Shown: in pieces, positions 35,377 through 43,294 of the stretch | Position numbering within the stretch: position 1 is the stretch's first letter | Layout of the letters: the number at the start of each line of letters is the position of its first letter | From: Burkholderia sp. lig30 | GTDB lineage: Bacteria > Pseudomonadota > Gammaproteobacteria > Burkholderiales > Burkholderiaceae | Assembly: GCF_000687455.2 (NCBI RefSeq) | Contig: NZ_JGVW01000075.1 | Span: forward strand, 1 to 52,902 | DNA length: 52,902 bases | Direction of reading: 5' to 3' | Notes under the pieces: generated by a model | Told to the model about the DNA's origin: nothing | The model's input: the letters and a program-made list of their open reading frames with translations, nothing else | Databases searched by the model: none | Translations under genes and position numbers: made by a program

Positions 35377-35847
35377 TCAAAGCGGCGACGCCGTCCCCTT
35401 CTCGTTGTGCCGCACCAGCAGGACCGGCCGGTCGGCCGCGCGCAGCAGCGATTCCGCGACACTGCCGAGCAGCAGGCGCCGCAGGCCATGACGTCCGCTC
35501 GTCCCCATCACGATCAGCTCGGCGTCGGCCTCGGCGGCCGTGCGCATCAGCACCGCCGCGACGTCGTCGCCAAACGCGTCGAGCGCGCGCACCGTGCCTT
35601 GCACGCGGTTCATCGCAAGGGCTTTCTTCGCGTCTTCGAGCGTCTGCGTCGCGACGTCCGTCGCGACCGGCTGGCTTTCCCGAACGTCGACGAAGCTGGC
35701 ATCGACGTCCACCAGTTTCGGCTTGTGCTCGACGACATACGCACACGTCACGGTGCCGCCGGATGCGGCAGCGATCCTGATCGCCTCGTCCAGCGCCAGA
35801 CGCGCGCTGGCGCTGTCGTCCAGCGCCACGAAAATCCGTTTGTACAT
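35377..35847 (-). CDS. Single-domain universal stress protein
   Basis: A 156-residue UspA protein. It starts MYKRIFVALDDSASARLAL and carries the full nucleotide signature GTSGRHGLRRLLLGSVAESL, then VLLVRH. It belongs to the ATP-binding class. ATG 35847 follows CGGAGGTGCGGGCC; 22 upstream codons are excluded. The FNR-like box 97-110 nt upstream marks the return of the core low-oxygen genes after the accessory block. It is divergent from the histidine kinase gene. Confidence 0.93.
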   Translation of the reverse strand: MYKRIFVALDDSASARLALDEAIRIAAASGGTVTCAYVVEHKPKLVDVDASFVDVRESQPVATDVATQTLEDAKKALAMNRVQGTVRALDAFGDDVAAVLMRTAAEADAELIVMGTSGRHGLRRLLLGSVAESLLRAADRPVLLVRHNEKGTASPL

Positions 35848-35915
35848 GGCCCGCACCTCCTGCGGAAGGTTCTGTCCGAATCCGTTTTCCGGCTGCGACC
35901 GCCGGCACGACAATC

Positions 35916-35957
35916 AGTCTGGCCCCGCGCGCCGGGGCGTCCGTTGACGCGGATCAA
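35916..35957 (-). promoter_or_regulatory. FNR-like box plus CAGACT -10, upstream of a USP gene
   Basis: The box TTGACGCGGATCAA (35944-35957) has the symmetric TTGAC/ATCAA halves. On the minus strand CAGACT (complement of 35916-35921) follows after 22 nt. No matching -10 is found on the plus strand toward the kinase, so it probably serves only the USP gene. Confidence 0.65.
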
Positions 35958-36137
35958 CCACAACCGACGTGCCATCCGGCCGCCTTTTCAGCCGACCCTA
36001 TTACATAAAAGTCGCAAAACGCGCACAATTCCATCTCAATAAACAAACACACCGCCAAAAGTCGCGCGCAAGACGCGCCCTTTTTTTCCTGTGTCGCCCG
36101 AGAGCCGCGGGCGGCCTCGATACAGAGTGGCCCCTAG

Positions 36138-38255
36138 ATGACCGCCAGCGGAACCCCGACACGCGATCACCGATCGCCCGCAAGAAAACAATTTGCCGCC
36201 TTTTTGCGCCAGCCGCTGCCGGCAGGCGTGGTTGCGCTCGCGCTCGGCGCGGCGCTGTCGTGCGGCGTCGCGCTGCTCGTGCGCGAGCAGTGGCAAAACG
36301 CCGTGCATGCGCGCTTCGAGCGCCGCGCCACGCACATCACCACGATGGTCCTGCACGAGCTGCAGGCCAGCAGCACGCTCCTGCACGGCGCGCGCGGCAC
36401 GCTCGGCCTCACGCCGCGGATGCCGCCGGAACGCTGGCGGCAGTACGTCGCCGCGCTCGATCTCGATGCGAACCAGTCGCCGGTGCGCCAGCTCGGCTAC
36501 GCGCCGCTGCCCTCCGCCGCGCGAGCCGCGCTGACGGGCGACGCCGCGCTTGCCGCGGGGCCGGTCGCGGTCGCGTCGCTCAGCGCGCCGCCGTCTTCGG
36601 TGTCCGTCGCCGGGCTCGGGGCGCGCGACGCGGCGCCGCTGCGGCAGGCCGCGCGATCCGGCGAGGTCGCGCTCGGCGTGCATCCGCTCGACGACGAATC
36701 CGCCGGCGACGCCCGCGCGGCCGTCACGCTGTTCCTCCCGGTCTACGGCACGCCCGCCGCGCCCGCTTCGCTTGCGGAGCGGCAGAACGACGTCGGCGGA
36801 TTCCTGTTCGCGGTGCTGAGTCCGCGCCGCCTGTTCCAGCGCGCGCTCGAGGCCGAGCGCGGCATCGACCTGCGCGTGAGCGCCAGCGAGGACGGCCGGC
36901 CGCTCTATGCGGCCGACGCGAGCTCGGACGAACCGCTCGTGTCGTCCGACCTGATGCGCCGGACCGACACGCTGAACTTCGGCGGCAATGCGCTGACGCT
37001 CGCGTATGCGGCCGACGGCCGCGCGAGCGCGACGGGCGCGCAGCGGGTGGCGGGCGCGGTGCTCGCCGCCGGCCTTGCCGCGTCGCTCGCGTTCGCCGCG
37101 CTGGTCTACGCGATGGTGCGCAACCGGCAATCCGGCGCGTCCGATCCGGGCGCGCGCACGACCGGCATCCTCAACGAAGCGCGGATGATGGGCATCATCC
37201 GCTCGTCGATGGAAGCGATCATCACGATCGACGAAACGCAGACCGTGGTGATCTTCAACCCGATGGCCGAACGGGTGTTCGGCGTGTCCGCGATGGAAGC
37301 GATCGGCGCGCCGCTGTCGCGCTTCATTCCGGAGCGGTTCCGCGCCGCGCACGCGAAGCACGTCGACCAGTTCGGCGTGACGGGCGTGTCCGAGCGCCAG
37401 ATGGGCCGCCAGCGCGTGCTGTTCGGGCTGCGCAGCAACGGCGAGGAGTTCCCGATCGAGGCGTCGATCTCGCAGGTCCGCGACGCGTCGGGCAAGCTCT
37501 ACACGGTCATGCTGCGCGACATCACCGAGCGCGTGCACGCCGAGAACGCGCTGAAGCAATCGCGCGAGGAGTTGCGCGAGCTGTCGGCGAACCTGCAGAA
37601 CGTGCGGGAAGAAGAGAAGACGCGCATCGCCCGCGAGCTGCACGACGATCTCGGCCAGCAGCTCACCGCGCTGAAGATGGACCTGTCGGTCGTCGAGCAC
37701 CAGTTGCGCGCGCCCGGCGCCGCGCAGCCGAGCGACGAGGTGCTGCTGCACCTGCGCGGGATGCGGCGGCTGATCGATGCGACGGTGGCATCGGTGCGGC
37801 GCATTGCAGCCGACCTGCGGCCGGTCATGCTCGACGATCTCGGGCTCGTGCCGGCAATCGAATGGCTCGCGACCGATTTCACGAACCGCTACGGGATCGA
37901 CGTCGAACGGCAGATCGAAGGCGGGCTGAATTTCACCAGCACGGGCGCGACGACGCTGTTCCGCATCGTCCAGGAAGCGCTGACGAACGTCGCGCGCCAC
38001 GCGGACGCGTCCGAGGTCGTGCTGACGCTGAAGATCGAGGAAGGCTTCTGCGTGCTGCGCATCGCCGACAACGGCCGCGGCGCGGCGGACAAGCGGCCGG
38101 CCCACGCGGACAAGTCATTCGGTCTGATCGGCATACGCGAACGCGCGCACATGCTCGGCGGCAGCGTGACGATCGACACCGCGCAGGCGCGCGGCTTCGC
38201 GATCACCGTCGCGTTTCCGATGACCGCGATTCAACAGGAAGGCTCATTCACATGA
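36138..38255 (+). CDS. CHASE/PAS sensor histidine kinase (NarX/DegS type)
   Basis: A 705-residue membrane kinase. TM1 (about 28-48), a periplasmic CHASE-like sensor (about 60-295) and TM2 (about 303-327) precede a PAS domain (about 345-465: IITIDETQTVVIFNPMAERV, IPERFR). A HisKA_3 dimerisation domain follows with phospho-acceptor His502 in RIARELHDDLGQQL, then an HATPase_c domain (IVQEALTNVARHADAS, DNGRG, GLIGIRERAHMLGG). The PAS domain may hold a cofactor that senses redox or oxygen, but no heme or flavin residue can be proven. Its stop overlaps the regulator's start as ATGA, so the two form a coupled pair. Confidence 0.93.
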   Translation: MTASGTPTRDHRSPARKQFAAFLRQPLPAGVVALALGAALSCGVALLVREQWQNAVHARFERRATHITTMVLHELQASSTLLHGARGTLGLTPRMPPERWRQYVAALDLDANQSPVRQLGYAPLPSAARAALTGDAALAAGPVAVASLSAPPSSVSVAGLGARDAAPLRQAARSGEVALGVHPLDDESAGDARAAVTLFLPVYGTPAAPASLAERQNDVGGFLFAVLSPRRLFQRALEAERGIDLRVSASEDGRPLYAADASSDEPLVSSDLMRRTDTLNFGGNALTLAYAADGRASATGAQRVAGAVLAAGLAASLAFAALVYAMVRNRQSGASDPGARTTGILNEARMMGIIRSSMEAIITIDETQTVVIFNPMAERVFGVSAMEAIGAPLSRFIPERFRAAHAKHVDQFGVTGVSERQMGRQRVLFGLRSNGEEFPIEASISQVRDASGKLYTVMLRDITERVHAENALKQSREELRELSANLQNVREEEKTRIARELHDDLGQQLTALKMDLSVVEHQLRAPGAAQPSDEVLLHLRGMRRLIDATVASVRRIAADLRPVMLDDLGLVPAIEWLATDFTNRYGIDVERQIEGGLNFTSTGATTLFRIVQEALTNVARHADASEVVLTLKIEEGFCVLRIADNGRGAADKRPAHADKSFGLIGIRERAHMLGGSVTIDTAQARGFAITVAFPMTAIQQEGSFT

Positions 38256-38899
38256 TCAAGGTGCTCATCGCCGACGACCATACGCTCGTGCGCGACGGGT
38301 TGCGGCACATTCTGCAGAATGCGAGCGGCTTCGAAGTCGCCGGCGAGGCGTGCGACGGCCCCACGACGATCGCGCTGGTGCGCTCGACGCCCGCGCAGGT
38401 GCTGGTGCTCGACCTGTCGATGCCGGGCCGCAATGGCGTCGAACTCATCCGGCAGATCAAGGACGAGAAGCCGACGCTGCGCGTGCTGGTGCTGACGATG
38501 CACGCGGAACAGCAATATGCGGTGCGCGCGTTCCGTGCGGGCGCGTCCGGCTACCTGACGAAGGAAAGCGCGAGCGCCGAACTGGTCGGCGCGGTGAGCA
38601 AGGTCGCGTCCGGCGGCGTCTATGTGAGCCTTGCGATGGCCGAGCAGTTCGCGCAGAGCCTGAACGAACCGGCGGACACGCTGCCGCACCAGCGGCTGTC
38701 GGACCGCGAATTCGACGTGTTCCGGCGCATCGCCGCAGGCCAGACCCTGACCGAAATCGCGCAGGAGCTGTGTGTGAGCGCGAAGACGGTCAGCACGTAC
38801 AAGACCCGGATCCTCGAAAAGATGCAGATGCCGCACGAGGCGGCGCTGGTTCGCTACGCGATGCGGCACAAGCTGCTGGACGACGCCGACGAGGTCTGA
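38252..38899 (+). CDS. NarL/FixJ-type response regulator
   Basis: A 215-residue regulator. The receiver domain has the acidic pair Asp8-Asp9, phospho-acceptor Asp54 (LVLDLSMPG), Thr82 and Lys104. The LuxR-type helix-turn-helix (about 150-210) reads LSDREFDVFRRIAAGQTLTE and CVSAKTVSTYKTRILEKM. It is the evident partner of the preceding kinase. Targets are unknown; the inverted repeats found near 50227 and 41960 are possible sites for this class but are unproven. Confidence 0.95.
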   Translation: MIKVLIADDHTLVRDGLRHILQNASGFEVAGEACDGPTTIALVRSTPAQVLVLDLSMPGRNGVELIRQIKDEKPTLRVLVLTMHAEQQYAVRAFRAGASGYLTKESASAELVGAVSKVASGGVYVSLAMAEQFAQSLNEPADTLPHQRLSDREFDVFRRIAAGQTLTEIAQELCVSAKTVSTYKTRILEKMQMPHEAALVRYAMRHKLLDDADEV

Positions 38900-39114
38900 C
38901 GCCCGCGCTGCGGCTTGCATCTCCTCCCTGCCCGCCTACACTGGTAAATCGATACGCTGTCACCTATCCGCGGAATCGCGCCCACGACGACACTTCTCCC
39001 CCGCATTCGTCTACGCATTTCGCGTGCGCACCGCCAATCGAGCCATGACCCGGTGTCAGCCCGTTTCCCCTGCGCGGCGCACAGCACGATCGCCCTGGCC
39101 ACATGGAGGAAACA

Positions 39115-39717
39115 ATGAGCTACCACCTGGAAGGTCGTCTGCTAGAGGTCTGCAATTGCCGCGTGCTGTGTCCATGCTGGATCGGCGAGGACCCCGATTT
39201 CGGCACCTGCGACGCGATCGTCGCGTGGCACGTCGACGAGGGCACGGTCGACGGCCTTGACGTCGCCGGCAACACGATCGCCGCGGTCTGCCATATCCCC
39301 GGCAACGTGTTGCAGGGCAACTGGACCGCCGCGATCTTCATCAGCGACACCGCGTCGGATGCGCAGGAGAAAGCCCTGCTCAACGTGTACACCGGCCAGG
39401 CGGGCGGCCCGATCGCCGAACTGGCGAAACTGATCGGCACCGTGGTGTCGGTGGAGCGCGCGCCGATCAGGTTCGACGTCACCGGGGGCAAAGGCACGCT
39501 GTCGATCGGCGCCGACTATCGCGCCGAGCTGGAGCCCTACCTCGGCCCCGGCGGCGAGAAGACCACGCTGTCCGACACCGTGTTCTCGACCGTGCCCGGC
39601 GCGCCGGTGTTCGTCGGCAAGGCGCCCCTGTATCGCTCGAAAAACGCGGCGCTCGGCATCGACGTCAACCTGAAAGACCATAACGCGCTGCAAAGCACGT
39701 TCCGGTTCGACGCCTGA
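39115..39717 (+). CDS. DUF1326 domain protein
   Basis: A 200-residue cytoplasmic protein of the DUF1326 family, recognised by the N-terminal EVCNCRVLCPCWIGEDP. That segment holds four cysteines (C-x-C-x4-C-x-C) likely to bind a metal or a cluster. ATG 39115 follows GGAGGAAACA; the ATG four codons earlier overlaps that ribosome site. DUF1326 genes are regularly followed by DUF2182 genes, as here. The function is unknown. The neighbourhood suggests a stress or metal role. The 214 bp upstream hold no clear FNR box. Confidence 0.88.
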   Translation: MSYHLEGRLLEVCNCRVLCPCWIGEDPDFGTCDAIVAWHVDEGTVDGLDVAGNTIAAVCHIPGNVLQGNWTAAIFISDTASDAQEKALLNVYTGQAGGPIAELAKLIGTVVSVERAPIRFDVTGGKGTLSIGADYRAELEPYLGPGGEKTTLSDTVFSTVPGAPVFVGKAPLYRSKNAALGIDVNLKDHNALQSTFRFDA

Positions 39718-39799
39718 ACCGGCACGCGCGACGCGCCCGCGCACCGACGAATCCGAATCGGAGTCCGCGGCCGGGCGCGTCGCGTCGCCGGGAGCGGCC

Positions 39800-40588
39800 A
39801 TGTCCGCCTTGCGCCATCGACGCGTGTTCCCGCTGGTGTTCGCGAGCCTCGTGATGCTCGCGTGGGCGGTGCTGTGGGCATGGTCGCGCAGCCCGTACGG
39901 CCGCTATCTGGATCACGGCGGCTGGACGTCGTCCGGGCCGGTCGCGTCGCTGTGCCGCGCGCTGCCCGGCGGCGCGGTGTGGCTGCCCGCGCTGCTCGAC
40001 GCGGCATCGTGGACGCTGATGATCCTCGCGATGATGCTGCCGACCACGCTGTCGCTGTTCAATGCATTCGAGCGTGTCGTCATGGGTCGGGCCGATCGCG
40101 CACGCCTGCTGACGCTCGTCGCGCTCGGCTACGTCGCGGCGTGGAGCGGCTTCGGATTGATCGCGCACGGGCTGCACGCGCTGCTCCTGGACGGCGTCGC
40201 CCGCGTGCCGGCGCTGGTGTGGCGTAGCTGGCTGATCGGCGCGGCGACGCTCGCGCTCGCCGGCGCGTTTCAGTTCAGCGCGCTCAAGACCCGCTGCCTC
40301 GACCGGTGCCGCACGCCGCTCGGGTTCGTGATCGGCCACTGGCGCGGCCGCGCGCCGCAGCGCCACGCCTTCGAGCTGGGCGCGCGCCACGGGCTGTTCT
40401 GCGTCGGCTGCTGCTGGGCGCTGATGCTGCTGATGTTCATCGTCGGGGCCGGCAGCCTCGGCTGGATGCTGGCGCTCGCCGCGGCAATGGCCGCCGAGAA
40501 GAACGCGGCCTGGGGACGGCAGCTCAGCGCGCCGCTCGGCGCCGCGTTGCTCGGGGGCGCGGTGCTGATCGTCGCTACCCACGCCTGA
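39800..40588 (+). CDS. DUF2182 integral membrane protein
   Basis: A 262-residue membrane protein with about six or seven helices. It matches DUF2182 (predicted metal-binding membrane proteins): WTLMILAMMLPTTLSLFNAF near the first third, then KTRCLDRCRTPLGFVIGHWR and GLFCVGCCWALMLLMF. The Cys-rich loop KTRCLDRC and the GCC motif are typical of the family. It lies 82 bp after the DUF1326 gene, the usual order, so the two probably work together at the inner membrane. The biochemical role is unknown. It is 7 bp from the EamA gene, suggesting one transcript. Confidence 0.85.
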   Translation: MSALRHRRVFPLVFASLVMLAWAVLWAWSRSPYGRYLDHGGWTSSGPVASLCRALPGGAVWLPALLDAASWTLMILAMMLPTTLSLFNAFERVVMGRADRARLLTLVALGYVAAWSGFGLIAHGLHALLLDGVARVPALVWRSWLIGAATLALAGAFQFSALKTRCLDRCRTPLGFVIGHWRGRAPQRHAFELGARHGLFCVGCCWALMLLMFIVGAGSLGWMLALAAAMAAEKNAAWGRQLSAPLGAALLGGAVLIVATHA

Positions 40589-40595
40589 GGCCGCG

Positions 40596-41495
40596 ATGCG
40601 CCTGCTTGCCGCCACCGGCCGGATCAAACGCGCCGGGCCGACGCTGCGCGCGATCGCACTGACGAGCGCCGCGATGGTCGCGTTCGCGTCGAACTCGCTG
40701 CTGTGCCGCCTAGCGCTGCAGCACGCGCGCATCGATCCCGCGAGCTTCGCCAGCGTGCGTCTCGTGTCGGGCGCGCTGATGCTGGCCGCCATTGTCCGCA
40801 CAGGCGCCCGCCGGCCGCCGCAGCGCGCCGACTGGCTGGCCGCGACGATGCTGTTCGCGTACGTCGCGTTCTTTTCGTTTGCGTATCTGACGGTCAGCGC
40901 CGGCACCGGCGCGCTGGTCCTGTTCGGCGCGGTGCAGCTGACGATGTTCGGCGCGGGCCTGCATGCGGGCGAGCGTTTCGCGCCGGCCGGCTGGCTCGGC
41001 CTGGCGTGCGCGCTCGGCGGGCTGCTCTATCTGGTGTCGCCGGGCGTGTCCGCGCCGGCGCCGCGAGGCGTCGCGCTGATGGCGGTCGCGGGCGTCGCAT
41101 GGGGGATCTATTCGCTGCGCGGGCGCGGGCTCGCCGATCCGCTCGCGGCGACCGCTGGCAATTTCGCCCGCGCCGCGCCGATGGCGCTTGTCGTCAGCGC
41201 GACGCTGCACGCCGATTTGCACTGGACCGCGAGCGGCGCGGCGCTCGCACTGGCGTCGGGCGCGCTGACTTCCGGCATCGGCTACGTGATCTGGTACGCG
41301 GCGCTCAGGCGCCTGAGCGCGATGCAGGCCGCCACGGTGCAACTGTCGGTGCCGCCGATCGCCGCGTTCGGCGCGGTGCTGTTCCTGTCCGAGGCGCCGG
41401 GCTGGCGTCTGGTGATCTCATCGGCGGCGATTCTTGGCGGAATCGCGCTCGTGCTGGCCAGTCACGCGCGCCCAAGCAAAAGGCCCGCCTCGTGA
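40596..41495 (+). CDS. EamA/DMT-family transporter
   Basis: A 299-residue drug/metabolite transporter with ten predicted helices in two EamA repeats (about 15-145 and 155-290). The first ends in LACALGGLLYLVSPGV, the second in LFLSEAPGWRLVISSAAILGG, which is the repeat signature. The substrate is unknown; relatives export amino acids or other metabolites. It follows the DUF2182 gene by 7 bp. The stop codon lies inside a strong bidirectional terminator. Confidence 0.9.
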   Translation: MRLLAATGRIKRAGPTLRAIALTSAAMVAFASNSLLCRLALQHARIDPASFASVRLVSGALMLAAIVRTGARRPPQRADWLAATMLFAYVAFFSFAYLTVSAGTGALVLFGAVQLTMFGAGLHAGERFAPAGWLGLACALGGLLYLVSPGVSAPAPRGVALMAVAGVAWGIYSLRGRGLADPLAATAGNFARAAPMALVVSATLHADLHWTASGAALALASGALTSGIGYVIWYAALRRLSAMQAATVQLSVPPIAAFGAVLFLSEAPGWRLVISSAAILGGIALVLASHARPSKRPAS

Positions 41496-41513
41496 CGAGA
41501 GCGGGCCTTTTGC
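41476..41513. terminator. Bidirectional terminator between EamA and DUF4148 genes
   Basis: GCAAAAGGCCCGC (41476-41488) pairs perfectly with GCGGGCCTTTTGC (41501-41513). A- and T-runs inside the stem ends allow it to work from both strands. It overlaps the last codons and stop of the EamA gene. Confidence 0.8.
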
Positions 41514-41548
41514 GGTCGCGATGCCCTGCCGGGCACCGGAGACGGGGC

Positions 41549-41872
41549 TCAATGACCGAAGAAGATCGACGAGGAGCGGTTGGCCGGCACGACAACGCGC
41601 TGACCGGATTGCGACGCCGCTGCGCTGTCCGCGCCATAGCCGGTGGTGTCGGCTTGCGCGCCGGAATTCTGCGCGGCGATCTTCGCCTGGGCTGCCTGGA
41701 TGTTCTCGGGATAGTTGACCCAGTCGTTCGGGTTGTAGCCGGCCTTCTCGAGCTGGACCAGCTCGGCGCGCACTTGTGCACGCGTGAGCGGCTGCTGGTT
41801 CGACTGCGCGAACGACGCGAGCGGAGCGGTCAGGACGACGGCGACGGCAACTGCCTTGATGAGCGATTTCAT
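41549..41872 (-). CDS. DUF4148 secreted protein
   Basis: A 107-residue exported protein. A signal peptide (residues 1-22, ending ASFA) is followed by the DUF4148 signature LTRAQVRAELVQLEKAGYNP and NDWVNYPENIQAAQAKIAAQ. The tail is low-complexity. The family is abundant in Burkholderia and of unknown function, presumably periplasmic. A -10 TAGACT and an operator-like inverted repeat over the -35 lie upstream. The gene stands alone. Confidence 0.92.
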   Translation of the reverse strand: MKSLIKAVAVAVVLTAPLASFAQSNQQPLTRAQVRAELVQLEKAGYNPNDWVNYPENIQAAQAKIAAQNSGAQADTTGYGADSAAASQSGQRVVVPANRSSSIFFGH

Positions 41873-41938
41873 GATCTGGAACCTCCGGGATTGTTTTGTC
41901 CTATGCAGCGAAATCTGTCGTTCGCTGCGATGAACTGA

Positions 41939-41973
41939 AGTCTAGGAGTTCCGGCAATCAGGGTAAACACCCT
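41939..41973 (-). promoter_or_regulatory. DUF4148 promoter with inverted repeat over the -35
   Basis: On the minus strand TTTACC (complement of 41962-41967) and TAGACT (complement of 41939-41944) are 17 bp apart. The inverted repeat AGGGT-N4-ACCCT (41960-41973) covers the -35, as an operator would. The start codon is about 60 nt downstream of the predicted start. Confidence 0.5.
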
Positions 41974-42286
41974 AATCACGAATTCACTGTTGATGAAAAC
42001 AATACAATCTGGTGGGGGGTGCCGGGTTTCGTCCGACGATTATCGGGTATTTGGGCGGGAATGCGGGTGTGGGCAGCGAAGTCCGCGTCGGGTTCATCCT
42101 TCGTCATACGCGCCGAAGCTTGTACATCGCACAATCAAATTGTGAGTTCGACAATCCGTCTCGCACCGCGTCTGCTTCCCGTTCCGGGCGCCCGAGCGCG
42201 CTTTTTCGTCCAGGTTGGGCGTGGAAGCGGGCAATGCTGCGCAAGCCGGTTCAGCGCGGCGACAACGCGCTGGCCGACCCGCCGAG
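41974..42286. other. Intergenic region, no gene seen
   Basis: About 310 bp between the DUF4148 promoter and the end of the PilZ gene. It is more AT-rich near 41980-42150. No convincing open frame, RNA or repeat is visible. Confidence 0.45.
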
Positions 42287-43204
42287 TCAGCCCGCGCGCG
42301 GCGACGCGATCAGCCAGTCGAACAGCATCGCCTTCAAGCGGGCGGTATCCGCCGCCTCCATCGCCTGAAACTCGACGTGATGCAGCCAAAGATCCGGCGC
42401 GGCGGGATCGGCGCGCACATGGCGCACCGTGACCGACAACGCCAGTTCCTTGATCGCACCGTCGTCCTCATAGGGTAGCCACACGTGCAACGGCTCGCCG
42501 GCGGCGGCGATCGTCCGGTCGGCGGCGAGCGACATCCCGCTCAGGCTGAGGTCGCGGACGATGGCGACGCCGTTCTCGCCATTGCCATCTCGGTCATCCT
42601 TGCCATCGCCGTCGTCCTTGCCATTGCTATCGCCACTGCCCTCGCCAACGCTGAAACGCGCCGCGAGTCGCACCGGCACACGCGCCTGCGAGCGCGTGCG
42701 CAGGCGATCCACCACGCCGGGCGGCGACAGGATCACGAACGGCGCCGGGCTGGCGTGGACGGCTTCGACCGTCGCCGCGAAACGGAACACGCCAGCATGC
42801 CCGATGGCGACCGCCTCGACATCGTCGCCGCGCGCAATGTCGAGCGCCGCGCCCTGGAGCGGGCTCAGAAAAGTCGATTGCGACGGGCTGTAGCCAATCA
42901 GGCGGCAGCGGTACATTGCGCGGGCCGCGCCGGTGCGGCGGCGGATGCCGACCATCGTGCCGATCGCGAGCCCCATCCCGTCGAGCGTCAGGCGTTCGGC
43001 GGACGGCGCCTGCGCCGGCCGGGCCTCGCCTTTCCGGGCGGGCTTGAAGCGCCTGAACAGGAATTCCTGCTGCGCGGCGCTGCCGAGCGTGGCGCCGGCC
43101 GGCAGCAGCGCCACGCCGCTGCGATCATAGAGATCGAATTCGAGAGGAGTGTCGGCGGCGAGGTCGCCGGCCTGAAGTTCGACGTATTCGTAGGACCTGC
43201 GCAT
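42287..43204 (-). CDS. PilZ-domain c-di-GMP effector with YcgR-like N-domain
   Basis: A 305-residue protein. The N-terminal half resembles the flagellar-brake (YcgR-N) domain. The C-terminal half is a PilZ domain with the c-di-GMP motif R-x3-R in RTRSQARVPVR (around residue 170) and D-x-S-x2-G in DLSLSGMSL. It would bind c-di-GMP and adjust motility or surface behaviour. Between the two motifs is an acidic, repeat-like insert (DSNGKDDGDGKDDRDGNGEN) not expected in the family. ATG 43204 (MRRSYEYVEL) is preferred; the frame has another ATG 21 codons earlier. It is transcribed away from the PBP gene's end region. Confidence 0.82.
   Translation of the reverse strand: MRRSYEYVELQAGDLAADTPLEFDLYDRSGVALLPAGATLGSAAQQEFLFRRFKPARKGEARPAQAPSAERLTLDGMGLAIGTMVGIRRRTGAARAMYRCRLIGYSPSQSTFLSPLQGAALDIARGDDVEAVAIGHAGVFRFAATVEAVHASPAPFVILSPPGVVDRLRTRSQARVPVRLAARFSVGEGSGDSNGKDDGDGKDDRDGNGENGVAIVRDLSLSGMSLAADRTIAAAGEPLHVWLPYEDDGAIKELALSVTVRHVRADPAAPDLWLHHVEFQAMEAADTARLKAMLFDWLIASPRAG
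42577..42640 (-). repeat. Low-complexity coding repeat inside the PilZ gene
   Basis: Imperfect repeats built on CCATTGCCATC/CCATCGCCGTCGTCC encode the Asp-Gly-Lys-rich insert. The units are multiples of three. They are a likely site of length variation. Confidence 0.6.
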
Positions 43205-43294
43205 GAGGAAGCGGAGTGCTCGCGTGTCGGGCTGTCGTAAAAACAGTATTACGGCAGCCCGGCGCAAAACATGAGCATGCGCAGAGAATCAGGG

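Noticed and set aside
39048..39062. A TGACCCGGTGTCA sequence before the DUF1326 gene, considered as an FNR box
   Set aside because: The spacing is one base short, the outer T/A bases are missing and no -10 is found at the right distance.
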